Position numbers and translations under genes: made by a program. The notes under the pieces were generated by a model that saw only the letters and a list, made by a program, of their open reading frames with translations, was not told where the DNA came from and did no database searches. A stretch of DNA of 64,000 nucleotides, taken from contig JAGKQI010000105.1 in the NCBI GenBank assembly GCA_018806915.1, forward strand, positions 2,046,001 to 2,110,000, given 5' to 3'. Below, piece by piece: positions 7,762 to 18,312 of the stretch. Numbering within the stretch: the stretch's first letter is position 1; every line of letters starts with the position of its first letter. This DNA is from Phytophthora colocasiae. Lineage: Eukaryota; Oomycota; Peronosporomycetes; Peronosporales; Peronosporaceae.

Positions 7762-10700
7762 TTATGCAGCATCGTGCGTAGTGCGGCGTCTCTTGCTAGC
7801 CGGGGTAGCCGGTGTAGCAGGAGCTGTCGGCGTCTCACTCATCTCCATATCGTCTTCGCGACGCACACGAATCGTTCTTCCAGTGTCGACAGGAGCAAGA
7901 CTACCATTCAACCACTCTCGGTGCCAGATATCCCAGCACGTCATCGAGATCTCGCGAATCTTGCGACGCGGCTTCATGCACAGGTAGATAGGACCCGTTT
8001 TGTTGCAAGAGCGACAGCAAAACTTGCTTGTTGCGGCGCGCACACCATCTGGATGCAGATAGGAGCACACCTTGCAAGCGCGTTGACGTCGTTTCCTCTG
8101 GGTGGTCTGGTCGCGCCATTTTTCCAGCTGCTGGGGAACATGTACTTCTTTGGCTGCGGGGGGTACGGGAGGCGCTGGTGTGCTGGGGGTGGCTGGTTGC
8201 TGGATTCCAAACGTGTTGCCTTCGTACATATCGCTGGACTGCAGTTGGCAGAGCTGCAAATGCAGTTTTTTCATGTACTTTACGTGACTGAGGGGGCGCG
8301 ATGTCTTGTGCTTGTGGTAGGCCTTGTGAACTATGTATCCATTGACAATTGCTAGGTCAATCAGGCCTAGCACCAGCGACTTATAGTACTTGCGGAAGCG
8401 CAAAGCTCTTTGCAGCGAGTAACGCTGCAAGCGCAGCTGGTCATGGACGTCCACGCCTCCCATGAAGGCGTGGTAATCCTTCACCACCCGAGGGCACGGC
8501 ACTTCCACCTGCGTCGCACCGTCTTGACGAATAACCCGATCGATATCGAGACTACCTCCAGTGCACAGGAAGTGAACCGGCCGGGAATCCCACCAACTGA
8601 TAGCTGCCATGTTCGTCACTAGCTTAGAACGAGCCATTTTGAATGAGCCACGAGGTATCGAGGCTGGACGTGACTTCTTTTTCTCCACAACAGCTTTGCA
8701 GTACCCTAAGCGATTCGTCATGATGGTACCGACGCAATAGAACCCCATGAGAAGTAGCTGGATAGCCAACGCCACTGACGTGTAAAACCGGTCAACGACA
8801 ACCAGGCGCATGCCTAGCCTTCGTGCCTCGGGTCCGAACACCGCTAAAAGGTTTCTGACGACAGCTGCCGGTCCTGACTGCATGTCAGTCTTGTGTGCAT
8901 CGCTGGAGTGCTCTTTCTTCCCACAGTACACTTCAAAGCTGCATGTATGCAGATAAACAGAAACAATATATGTAAGTATAAGTCGCATTGTGCAGCATAA
9001 GAAAATCAACGACGTAAAAAAAAACGTACCGGATGCAGTAAGCCGTCACGGCACTGCACAACATGAAGAGCTTGGTACCCCACCGATGAGGCTTGTCTTT
9101 CATGTACACTCTCATCTTGTTGAACGAGGACCGGCTCGGGAGAATCGCTTCGTCAAACGCCAAGTGCGCAGGTGCCACATACCCACGCGCAAATGTCCGC
9201 TGCAATACCTCTACGACCTTGCGAATTTTCCAGGCTCTGTCTGTGCGAGCCCGCGGGTCATCGTTTGGGTTGAAGTGGAGATTCCGTGATATCTCCATGA
9301 AGCGGTCACGCCGCAGTACAGAGCCGAAAGCGCCTCTCGAAATGGCACCCTCATCTGTGATCTTCCAATGGTTCGCCAACATTTCGCGGTTTGGGGCGAT
9401 TGTACGAGCAATAAGGAGTCACACAAAACGGCACAACTCGTGGGGGTGTATAGGCTTCATACCTTCCAGCTCATGCCGTATATCGCGCTTGGTTTTCTTT
9501 GGCAGGTCTGCTGCTTGCGCCGGTAGCGCTTATACGTCTCGTCGACACGTAGGGGAAGCATCTCCCGGTGATACTGATTTGAGCACACTGCAATGTGCTG
9601 CCACAGCACCACCGGCAAGAAAAAGAAAAACAACGCTACTGGGGAGTCAGCATTTCGAAGAGCTTCAGCTGTAGGACCGGAGTAACCTTGACGCAAACCA
9701 GGATAACTGCTTGGGTTGTCCACGGGCTCGTACGGCATCATCATGTGGTCATGTGTGTCGGGTTCCTCAACGGCCTCCCAACCATTAACTGCCATATCTC
9801 GCAAGACAGTGTTCTTCAAATTCCCAGCAAGCACTTCATCCGCACCCCCAAAGCTGTCGAGAAACTTTTCCGCAAATAATACTTCAGCAGCAATCTCGCT
9901 CTCGGTGATTTCTAGGTCGTCATCATCGTCCGGTAGGTAATAGCCTTCTTGAGCACCGTCAGGATCATCTTCATCGGCAATGTCATCTTTTTCTGCATCA
10001 TCACCGGACTCCATGGCTCCATAGTCTGCATTGTCTTCTTCATTACCAACCTCATTCAATGAATCTTCGTTGTCGGCAATCAGCTGTGATCCAAGAGTAG
10101 AGCTTTCTTGGTCACCGCCCTCATCTACAGATCACACGGTACCATGTCAGATAAAAATACAGCACAATTATTTTTTATAAAAAAAAATATGCAGCACGAC
10201 ATGCAACACAATATGCAGCACAACATGCTCCCTACCGCGTTCATCACCACTTCTCACTTGCATAGAGTCGTCAGGATAAAGGGGGGTCTCGCTTGGAGTA
10301 GGCGTGGCAACGTACGCTGACTCTTCGTCATCGTCCTCAGACTGCACGGATTGATTGGCGGTGTCAACAGACTCTACAGAGTCCACGTCATCGTCCATTT
10401 CGGCGCTATTCTCGACGTGAGGAGAAGTCGCGATCAGTGGGGACCTTTGGCGCTGGGACGACCGAGACGGGGTCTCAGCAGCAGTTGACTCTGGTAGACA
10501 CAGAGAGCGTCGTACACGGCTTTGCCGTTGGGGCAGAACTGGTGTAGATGGATCCATCGGCGCTTCTGCAGGTTCCACAGGCGCGTCTGCAGTGCTATTT
10601 CGCTCACTGGCAGCAGCGGCCTCGATCATGGGGCCGTGTGTTCTCTCAGCCAGAGCGGCCGCAGCAGCAAGTTGGGCGTCAGCGGCTTCTTGGAGCGATG

Positions 10701-11020
10701 GCTGGCGGGTTTGAGCTCGGTCCCGCAGCCCTGTACTCATCATCAGTAATGTTAGATAGCCAGCACGAGTCACACACACGTCAACTAATCTTACCTTTGG
10801 CGTAGAACTCCAAAACCTCTTGCTCCCCGAGAAAGAAGTCCGTTCCTTTGACGCCGTCCATGCTTCCGCCCGGCGGCACGTAGCGATAGCGATCGTCCAG
10901 GCTTCTCCTTGGTGGAGGCTTTCTGTACCACCCTTCGCCCTTCAGCTCCCGCCATACGGACCTGAAGTTCAGGTCGTGTGCCGTGACCTCCTGGACAGGC
11001 ACGACGTTACGCCGCGACAT
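7762..11020 (-). pseudogene. piggyBac transposase, frameshifted and with a nonsense codon
   Basis: Four exons on the minus strand can be followed: 11020-10796 with the end at the GTAAG donor (10795/10794), 10730-10236, 10124-9030 and 8938-7762. The introns are 10731-10794, 10125-10235 and 8939-9029. The N-terminal part carries a VWREL...DFFLGE...FYAKG module and long acidic and Ser-rich linkers. The DDE core keeps all three piggyBac aspartates: FDEAILPSRS, VVVDRFYTS and GGVDVHDQL. A cysteine-rich C-terminal zinc finger follows (CKVCSYL, CCRSC, YLCM). Two defects stop expression: a frameshift near 9500-9530, just after VDETYKR, equal to one lost base or two gained, and a TGA at 9419-9421 in the CRFV.LLIARTI stretch. 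The rest looks undecayed, so loss was recent. Confidence 0.88.
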
Positions 11021-11301
11021 CGCTCTTGGTCTGCTTGAGGTCCTGGCGCGCGAAAATCTGAAATGAGTGGCGGTGGGCAATGTCGGCATCCAAAACCTTA
11101 CCAATGTCATGATTGGGGAGCGCGATCTGCGGATACCTCTCGAACAGCCTTTTTGAAAGTCTAAATATTCCGCCCTACCCCTCCCGTTCCAGAGATGGTA
11201 CAGGATCGCCAATGAACAGAAACGAGTCTTAGTTTCTCTTAAAGTTTGTATGCCTCTTGACATGGGACGATACACTCCATACAAACTCCAAGTCTATTTT
11301 T

Positions 11302-11329
11302 GCTTATGTTGCATTAATGCAGCATAAGC
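11302..11329. repeat. Subterminal palindrome, right end of piggyBac
   Basis: A 28-bp palindrome with one mismatched pair, built from half-sites like GCTTATGCTGCATT. It matches the 5974-5995 palindrome at the other end. Confidence 0.7.
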
Positions 11330-11358
11330 AGAATCGTAATGCTGCCTTATGCAGCACA

Positions 11359-11372
11359 CCGGTTTGGAGGGG
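11359..11372 (-). repeat. piggyBac right terminal inverted repeat
   Basis: CCGGTTTGGAGGGG directly precedes TTAA and is the exact reverse complement of 5944-5957. Confidence 0.9.
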
Positions 11373-11376
11373 TTAA

Positions 11377-11941
11377 TGAAAAAAATACACCGGACTGGAT
11401 GCGATCCCCAGAAGCTTGTGCAAAGCCGCCCGATCTTGTTTCCATTCCGAGAAAATGACTATCGAGAATGAAAAGGAGGTTTTCAGTTGAAATCTTCAAC
11501 CGCGTTGAAGCTGTTGACAAGCATCCAGCATGTCATCGTGACAAATGATATGACCTGCGTCTCGGTGGGAAACCACGCGCCGTCACTTTTGCTATCAGCT
11601 GTCATGTACTTGTTGCTCATGACCAGCTTTTAGGACAACAGTTCTTGATCGCTTAGTATCACAAAGGTGGCACTTTTCAAGAAGATCGAAAACCACTTCA
11701 ACATGGTCATCGACTTCGGGTGATTGCAGCTGCTGCACTTATGGAGCAGATTCACGGCTATAGGGGTTTTACTAGCTCGTGAGTGTTCGCTGTAATGGGG
11801 TAATCTTCCTGACATCCAAGGTGAGAGCTGTAAAAATAGTGAAGGTGATAAGAATCTAGGATGGAAGAGCTAAATTCACTTGAAATACTCGCAATCTACT
11901 TGCTGCTCCTGTTGATTTCCTCCATTTTAACTTTAGTCGTT
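11377..11941. other. Intergenic upstream of MORN5-like gene
   Basis: No supported gene lies between the piggyBac right end and the MORN5-like start. A plus-strand frame from 11861 encodes a hydrophobic stretch but runs into the MORN5 introns and is not believed. Confidence 0.55.
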
Positions 11942-12577
11942 ATGGAGTACAGTCAGTCAAAGGTGCCCACCATCAACTTTTATCGTTTTGATACCAGCGC
12001 ATTGACTCCGCTTTTAACGGTTCTTAGTATGAAGGAAGCATGGAGTTTGGACGATATCACGGCAAAGGGGTACTTCACCTGCCCGACGGCTACCGGTATG
12101 AAGGCGACTTCCAGAATGGTGAATTTCATGGCCACGGAACCTTGTACTTCCCCGAGGGGAAGCTTGAAGGCGACTGGGCATGTGGAAAGGTAAGGATAAT
12201 AAAGAGATAACAGATCTGTACAAAATTGACACTTTCTGCTGCAGCAAATTGAAGGCACATTCACGTTCTCGGACGGACTAGAATACGCACCCACTGGCTG
12301 GACATACTGCACAGAAGCCAATCGACAGTATTATTCCGAGTCGGTATCACCTCGTGGCATCCTTCCGGCTGGAGAACTTAACTACTTTGATACTGGAGTC
12401 GATCGGGTGGTTCCTCTCGGATCATTTGATGCTGGCAACGGGATTTACACCCCGTCCACAGGTCTTGTATCAGCTTACAACGATCCGTCGAAGACTCGCG
12501 AACCGACGGAAGAGGAGAAGGAGTGGATCATTAAGAGAGCTCCAAAAGCTACCACCAAAGACATGTCCATCAACTAA
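11942..12577 (+). CDS. MORN5: MORN repeat protein, MORN5 homologue
   Basis: Three exons, 11942-11962, 12028-12189 and 12245-12577, join in frame to encode 171 residues; the introns are 65 and 55 bp with GT..AG ends. The start MEYSQSK matches the typical MORN5 start. Exon 2 holds MORN repeats (YEGSMEFGRYHGKGVLHLP, YEGDFQNGEFHGHGTLYFP). Exon 3 holds the distinctive MORN5 tail: GTFTFSDGLEY, then W.YC with ...RQYYSE, then the GILPAG and GNGIYTP segments and EEEKEWI. MORN5 is an axoneme-associated protein of ciliated organisms, about 160-170 residues, so length agrees. In an oomycete it would serve zoospore flagella. It converges on the VHS-GAT gene with about 200 bp between stops. Confidence 0.9.
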
Positions 12578-12785
12578 CTAATACACAACATATAAGTAAG
12601 AGACCAAATGAATGATATGAATCCACTACATTGTTGTGAAGTCTGAGTCCTGCCTCAATTGTTTTGAGAGTGGATATATCCGCTATTTTGACGATGTCTT
12701 GCTCAGGAAATTGTCAAAGTCTGGTGCAACAAGAACACACCCACGTAGGCTTAATACCTTGCAAAACCTCGTCACAAAACTGTCC

Positions 12786-13763
12786 CTACAACATACCGTC
12801 ATCCATAGTGGTCAGAGTTGAGCGTGGTGAAGTCACTAGTCGTTGAGCTGCAGCAGACCCTGATGTCTTACCTTCGTTCAAGGTCAGCTCGTTCACACTT
12901 TGTGTTAATCCAGCAGATCGATCTGTGCGCGGTGGCGAAAACGTCATCATGTCCATCGCCTTGGTTTTACTGCACTCTTCCAAGGTCTTCATTAAATTAT
13001 CATTGACATTCAGACACTCTTCCAGCGTGCGTTCGTCGATCTTTCCCATAATTCCTCCTTCAATCAAAGTGTTCATCCTCGGTTGACATTGGCGTAAGAA
13101 GTCCAGAACGTCCTCCAGTTGTTCTCCAGTCTGTCCACGAGTGTGCAGCTCTCTCAGTAGTTTAATCTTCTCCTGAACTACCTTCAAGTCGGCGTGAAGC
13201 TTCTCCAGCTGCTGTTCTCTCGTCCGTCGCTCAGGAGCAACAACTTCCCTTCCACTAGCACTCGCAGCTGTAGACGACGGCGGAGTGAAGATCGGAACAT
13301 CATTCTCCACTTCAGGAAAAGCCACTCCCTGCATCTTCAATTGCCTGTACACGTCCTGGAAAGCCTGAAGTTGACTGCCCTGGAAAGCGTCGGCCCATTG
13401 GCGGATCAGCAGTAGTGCTTGATTCTGCACATCCACGCCCAAACTGCCATCCGACAGAGCCGCCACCTCATTAAGAAAGCGTCTGGATCCAACTTGGCTG
13501 TGAATAGCTGGCGGTCCGTTCTTTACAACGGTTTCCGTCAACACCAGCGCCAATAGCGTCGTCTTGGCATTCCCACTCTGCAGTTTTCGCTGCAAAAACC
13601 GCACAATATCGTCGCTCACTGCGTGGTGAGCGTTGGCACAGTCACAAATAGCCATATTTAAAGCCCATTCGGGCCCTGCGAGCGTCTCATGGGTCGCACG
13701 AGCCACCAGATCCTCCACCTCCGACACTTCCTGCGCGTACTCAGCCATCTTCTTCAGATCCAA
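12786..13763 (-). CDS. VHS-GAT domain protein, TOM1-like ESCRT-0/sorting adaptor
   Basis: A gene of 325 residues. Residues about 8-140 form a VHS domain (EDLVARATHETLAGPEWALN, ICD.AN, LTETVVKNGP, WADAF). Residues about 185-280 form a GAT-type three-helix bundle (LEKLHADLKVVQEKIKLLRE, LRQCQPRMNTLIE, ERTLEECLNVNDNLMKTLEE). VHS-GAT proteins of the TOM1 type bind ubiquitinated membrane cargo and clathrin and pass cargo to ESCRT on endosomes; oomycetes and plants use them where animals also have Hrs/STAM. The C-terminus is short, without an obvious clathrin box. Translation could start at residue 1 or Met6. Near the 3' end a GTAAG..CAG pair 24 bp apart is in frame and is more likely coding than an intron. 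Confidence 0.88.
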   Translation of the reverse strand: MDLKKMAEYAQEVSEVEDLVARATHETLAGPEWALNMAICDCANAHHAVSDDIVRFLQRKLQSGNAKTTLLALVLTETVVKNGPPAIHSQVGSRRFLNEVAALSDGSLGVDVQNQALLLIRQWADAFQGSQLQAFQDVYRQLKMQGVAFPEVENDVPIFTPPSSTAASASGREVVAPERRTREQQLEKLHADLKVVQEKIKLLRELHTRGQTGEQLEDVLDFLRQCQPRMNTLIEGGIMGKIDERTLEECLNVNDNLMKTLEECSKTKAMDMMTFSPPRTDRSAGLTQSVNELTLNEGKTSGSAAAQRLVTSPRSTLTTMDDGML

Positions 13764-13879
13764 ATTTAATTGATGATGTGGTGTACATTACTTTCACGTT
13801 TTGTGGTCCACCTGAAATTAGTGTGTACTACATATTTTGTTGAAGATGTTGTAAAAAAAGATTAGTAAAATTAAAGAAG

Positions 13880-15548
13880 ATGTTGGAGTCGCTACTGCGT
13901 GGACGTCTTCTTTATGGCGCTGTAGCCATGTCGGCTGGCGTATTCGTCTTCTCGTTTCTACAGGAGCGAGAGGAGATGGAGGACCAGGAGATGGAGTCGG
14001 CGGAGCGTCCAGTGAGCACGGAGCTCTTCTTTCAAGCGATGGAGAACATGCCGCACTTGTCGACCCAAGAGAGGCTGGAAATGCGGCGTTTCTGGCGGAA
14101 TTTGACCAATAAAAAGATGCAAAGACGACTTAGTATTGGCAGTAGCGATTCTGTGGATATTGAGCAGGACGCGAACGCTGAGCTGTTGGTCAGAGACGTA
14201 CAACTCTTCGCACAGGAATACAAACGTGTTTTTCCAGATATTTTCCCTGAGAAGCAGGTGCTGGATGCTGCTGAGCAAGCAGCGGATGCAGCTGAGCAAT
14301 TGCCGACAGCTTGGGGAGGAATTGTCGGTAGTACTAGCACGATGATCTTGTCTACGGGGAAAAGATTGAATCATATTGCAAAAGATACGAAGGATGAAGT
14401 GCAGTTCGCTATGCATCGTACAGTGAGGAAAGTGCTGGAGAGAGCGTTAGATATTGTTGCAGCGAGGTTGAAACAGACACTGAAGGATCCAGATATGCCA
14501 AATTACTTGAAGGTGAGTCGTTTGGGATTCAATTGGCAATAGAAGTACTAATGATGTTTTTTTTGCTGTGTTGTAGACAAATATTGACATTGGGATTGAG
14601 CAGTTTATGCCGGATGTGAAGATGGAGATTTTCAAGAAGACGAGGGAGTTTTTCGGACAAGATTCACCCACGAGTGTATCGGAGAAGGTCACAAAGGGGA
14701 ACAATAGCGGTGGTAGTGTTTCACCTAGGGGCTCTGGAGGGAGTGATGTTGTTCCAGTCACGAGTCAAAGGTTTGGGCCTTTCCGACGTCTCCGTGGGCA
14801 TATTCTACACCATTTGTTCCCACATGACAAGACGATCTGGAGATCGTTTAAGGACCCATGGTGGGTCGTGTACACTAGCGTGGGTATTTTACCTGTGGTA
14901 GGTCAGCTGTGGTGGATTTTCCTGTTCGTCATCAAGGACAAGACGAACGAGCATCAGCTGTGCCAGTTCATTGTGGGTTTCAAGGCTGCGCAGTTTATTA
15001 CGCTTGGCATCATTCACATGCTACTTGGGCTCTTCCTATACGTGAAATGCGTCGTGGAAGGATCAATGCTGGCTTGTCAAGATGGTGGTGGACCTGGTCT
15101 AAGTGAAGGGACAGCGTGCTTCTTCGTACTGCAGATCGTTCTCGTTTGGGCGGCGTTTTTCCGCTTGCCGTACACAGTGCGACCTCAAGAAGCAGCTTTG
15201 TACAGGACCAAGTCCATGGAAATACGGGAACGTCGCGTGTTCCACGATGCTTTTGGCAACGAAGTCCATCTGGATCGCGGCGGATACCTCATGAAGTTTT
15301 GTGGGTATGAGACCGTATCTTTCATCTTGATCATGGCTGTTGCTGGTTTGGTACTCTGGCTGCCATTCGAGTCATGGCAGCGACAGGCATTGTTCTACTG
15401 GATTCGAACAGCTTACGGATTATTCTCGTTCCCGTTTCTGATTTTTAAGATCCCCGTGCTGGCGAATGTTCTCATGCACACTCGGCAAATGGGTTACAAT
15501 GCGCAAGGCGAGACAGTTCGGTTTGTCGTCAAAAAGCGGCTCGAATGA
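13880..15548 (+). CDS. Multipass membrane protein, unrecognised family
   Basis: Two exons, 13880-14512 and 14577-15548, separated by a 64-bp intron, encode 534 residues in phase. An N-terminal hydrophobic segment lies at about 9-28, followed by a charged, partly helical cytosolic-type region up to about 290. The C-terminal half has about five or six hydrophobic segments (for example WVVYTSVGILPVVGQLWWIF, AQFITLGIIHMLLGLFLYV, FFVLQIVLVWAAFFRL, SFILIMAVAGLVLWLPF) and ends in a basic tail with MGYN.QGETVRFVVKKRLE. I do not recognise the family and assign no function. The VHS-GAT gene is divergent upstream by about 115 bp, so the two could share a promoter region. Confidence 0.85.
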
Positions 15549-15702
15549 AGGAGCTACACACGATATGAAGCAACGTAAGTAAGTGGACGTATTTCGGATT
15601 AATAAAACGTGTCGTGGATAACGAGTATACACACAAGTCGTGAGGAGAAATGTACCAGCGCATTCTCTCGCTATTGGACTATATAGACATCTTCTTGGAT
15701 GT

Positions 15703-16517
15703 TTACACGAGCTCTTCGGCCTTGGGTGAAGCTGGTCGCTCGTCAAACGAGTCGTCTTTCAGGCGATTGTTACGGAGCAATGCGTGGACAGCACTAACCA
15801 ACGATCTGGATGGAAAAGACAAATGTGAGTCAGCAATTGACAGAGACTCACTGCAAATTCGATCGACAACGTACGAGACAGACAACGCAAAGATGACACT
15901 GGGGAGCACGAAGAACAGCAGGAAGACCATCGTCGCTGCAGCAAAAGATACATGAGAAACACATCTCCAGTACGAAACCTTGCCAAGTCTACACGTACAT
16001 CCTGTTGCTGCGAGTAGAATATCCTGCTCACTGAGTCGTCGACCGAAGATTTCGAGCTTGTCGGTCGGGATCTCCTTCCTGGTAAGGAAAATGTGCCACC
16101 CATAGCCCACGACAATACACACCAGCAATTGAATCGGATGGAAGAACATCCTACAGCAACAAAAGTCAGTTTGATCGAGAACGTTTCCAAATGAACGTCA
16201 AGAACTTACAACAGGAAGGCAAAGATGCCGACAGTAAGCAACAAATAATTGGTTGCGAAGTAGTTGGCGTTGGTCTTCATACGTGCCAACATGCGGTTCT
16301 GCGGTGGCAGTTCGAACGGCTCCGTCTCGCCCACTCCGACGCAGCTAAAGAGCGACCGCAGCGACGTGATGGTCACGCGTTGCTGCAGTGTAGCGAGCAT
16401 CACGTGGCCCAAGTCCTTCTGACTCGAGTCATCCACAGCGTCAAGCTTGCGCACACGCGGTGACGACGGTGGTGACACGTGCGCGTGGGTGGAGCTGCTG
16501 TTGAGCATTGGTGGCAT
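15703..16517 (-). CDS. PRA1 family (prenylated Rab acceptor) protein
   Basis: Two exons, 16517-16210 and 16150-15703, with a 59-bp GT..AG intron that joins LLTVGIFAFLL to MFFHPIQLLV in frame; total about 251 residues. The order FELPPQNRMLARMKTNANYF then NYLLLTVGIFAFLL matches the PRA1/Yip3 signature (short amphipathic entry, R....N..YF..NY), followed by paired hydrophobic hairpins (PIQLLVCIVVGYGWHIFL and AAATMVFLLFFVLPSVIFAL). PRA1 proteins sit in ER, Golgi or endosomal membranes and interact with prenylated Rab GTPases. The N-terminus is rich in Ser/Pro/His and its start (MPPMLN) is the best Met in frame but not certain. It is tail-to-tail with the membrane protein upstream on the other strand. 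Confidence 0.82.
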
Positions 16518-17212
16518 TGCAATGGACTGGAGACGTGGAGAGGAAGTGGAGAATGAGCGAGTGAAGCGTTGGGAAGCAGTTCCTGTTGATTGCTCCAGTC
16601 CACCGTTCAGCGTCTCTGCAAAGGCTGCATCATTGAGGTCATGTTTGCAATGCGACGACGAGTTGGAAACAGCTGGTGCACCGCCAAATGCGACTTACGC
16701 GAGGATCGGTTCGGACTTGGACTCCGTTCCCTCGCTCTCTTTGGTCTCTTTGCCTGGCAAGTGCTTACCGTGCCTGTCGTATTGCCTGGTTCCTTTGCAA
16801 TGATGTAAAACAAGCTTGTAGCGCGTGTGCATGCATATCTCTACTCGACTGGCAAAACCGTTGAAAAACTAACGGCTGTTCAAGCATCGAAATGGAACCA
16901 AGCCACATTTGCTCTGATACCTGTGCTTGCCGCTTCGAATGAAATTTGCAGATGTAAAGATGGCTGTGAAGCTCTTGGCGTGGACTCGTACGGCTCTACA
17001 ACGTGAATTTTGCTTTAGAATCAGAGGTTCAATCAATGTTTGACAACTATTTTCGGGTTGATCTTGGCGGACTTTTATGCATTTGGTGCGATATATTTCT
17101 GCCTTCAACGGCAATTGATGTCTTTGAGAGATCTTATCGCTGTGATGACGTTGGACGTGAAACCAGTGAGAGGTCATTGCTGCTTCTATCGAGTGGGGGA
17201 TAACCAGATTCC
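16518..17212. other. Intergenic, divergent promoters
   Basis: This lies between the divergent PRA1 and coiled-coil genes. Short frames on both strands match nothing, so it is probably promoter and untranslated sequence. Confidence 0.5.
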
Positions 17213-18280
17213 ATGGCAGAAGCCACGACAGCTCTTCGTCCTGTAGCATCGACATTGAGTTCCTCGGGCAAGTTGAGTCCAATCACCAAAGTTGTCAAGA
17301 CGCCAGCTATCGAAGACAATAATGAAGAAGATAACAATCACCAAGACGAGGAGAAAGAACCGGAAGGTCACGATCAGGATGTCAGCGGCGATGAATTGCA
17401 AACACTTCGCAGTGAGAACTCGATCCTTGAACTACATTTGAAACGGATGGAGATGGAGCACAGTCAGCAGATTCAAAAGCTCGAGGCGAAGCTGCAGAAA
17501 GCTATTGAGACGCATAAGGAGATCGAAGAACGGTTGAAAACACAGCTTCATACTGTGCTGCAAGAGCAGCAAGCCGCAGCGGAAAATGCTCGCAAAGTAC
17601 GCTCCGTTCTAACGCGCGTCACCGGATGGATGCGTCAAGTGCAACGAGCAGCTCAACGAGAGCGCAGTTCACACGTACATGACTTGGAATTGACCGTAAC
17701 ACCAAGACCAGATTCGCCCTGCACGCTGTGGGTTGGAACAACGGACACCCCGGAATGCGATGAACCTTCGAACAAGCTCACACTGAACCAGAATCCGTTG
17801 CAGTGGCCAGTTCCCGATTCTTGCGGGGTGGAAATAGAGGACACGAGCCAAAATGGAGCGAATTCTCCTCCGCCTGCACCTAGTCGACATCGAACGAAGA
17901 ACCTTCCTGTCAAAGGATTTAACTACGTTGGATACTGCGCTCCATCTCCTTCCAGTCGATCGTCGGAAGATGTGCACAAACCTTCAGGTGGACATGAAAT
18001 CGTGCTGAACGGCCTGCCTTCTGTTTGCAATGCACCTCATAAAGACACGCCGGTGCCCAAGCAACACGTTGGTCGTCTGCTTTCATACTGCGCGCAAGTC
18101 GTGACGACGTCGTTGTCTGGTGTTCGTTCGTCTTCTTCACCTGGGAAAACGGTATCAGCTTGGAAACTCGACCGTTTGGCTCCGTTGCTCGAAGTAGACG
18201 AAGAAGCTGGTGAATGTGCGCCAAGAACTCAAAGTCGCTTGAATGTGGCGGTGCCCAACCTCTCTATCGGATTGCTCTAA
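17213..18280 (+). CDS. Coiled-coil protein of unknown function
   Basis: A single-exon gene of 355 residues that I do not recognise. An acidic N-terminus (EDNNEEDNNHQDEEKE) leads to a strong coiled coil at about 60-150 with regular leucine spacing (LQTLRSENSILELHLKRMEM, QKLEAKLQKAIETHKEIEER) and Gln/Ala-rich helix. The C-terminal 200 residues are Ser/Pro-rich and look disordered. The reading frame is long, with oomycete-like codon usage and a start directly after a stop codon, which supports a real gene. It converges on the next gene with 32 bp between stops. Confidence 0.72.
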   Translation: MAEATTALRPVASTLSSSGKLSPITKVVKTPAIEDNNEEDNNHQDEEKEPEGHDQDVSGDELQTLRSENSILELHLKRMEMEHSQQIQKLEAKLQKAIETHKEIEERLKTQLHTVLQEQQAAAENARKVRSVLTRVTGWMRQVQRAAQRERSSHVHDLELTVTPRPDSPCTLWVGTTDTPECDEPSNKLTLNQNPLQWPVPDSCGVEIEDTSQNGANSPPPAPSRHRTKNLPVKGFNYVGYCAPSPSSRSSEDVHKPSGGHEIVLNGLPSVCNAPHKDTPVPKQHVGRLLSYCAQVVTTSLSGVRSSSSPGKTVSAWKLDRLAPLLEVDEEAGECAPRTQSRLNVAVPNLSIGLL

Positions 18281-18312
18281 GTAAAAAGTAAAGGAAAGAT
18301 CACTTTCATTTT

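Larger units (their letters stand above)
5940..11376. mobile_element. piggyBac-type DNA transposon with DOT1-like cargo gene
   Basis: The element spans 5944-11372 (5,429 bp) and is flanked by TTAA at 5940-5943 and 11373-11376, the piggyBac target-site signature. The terminal inverted repeats begin CCCCTCCAAACCGG at the left (5944-5957), with the exact complement at 11359-11372. Inside each end lies a palindrome built on GCTGCAT, followed by a shared TAGACTTG..GTTTGTAT stretch, so the imperfect repeat is about 75 bp long. It holds a four-exon piggyBac transposase on the minus strand and a DOT1-like methyltransferase gene on the plus strand, converging at about 7.6 kb. The transposase is broken, so this copy would need a helper. 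The cargo lies inside the terminal repeats and is therefore part of the unit that would move. Confidence 0.9.

Noticed and set aside
9419..9421. Possible selenocysteine or read-through at the TGA in the piggyBac transposase
   Set aside because: The position is glycine-like in the surrounding family pattern and a frameshift lies just upstream, so ordinary decay explains it.
11861..12193. A 110-codon plus-strand frame with a strong hydrophobic N-terminus
   Set aside because: It reads through the first intron and in the wrong phase over exon 2 of the MORN5-like gene, whose spliced protein matches its family from end to end.
12840..12866. A 24-bp GTAAG..CAG intron in the VHS-GAT gene
   Set aside because: It is far below the normal intron size, is a multiple of three and contains no stop, so it is better read as coding.
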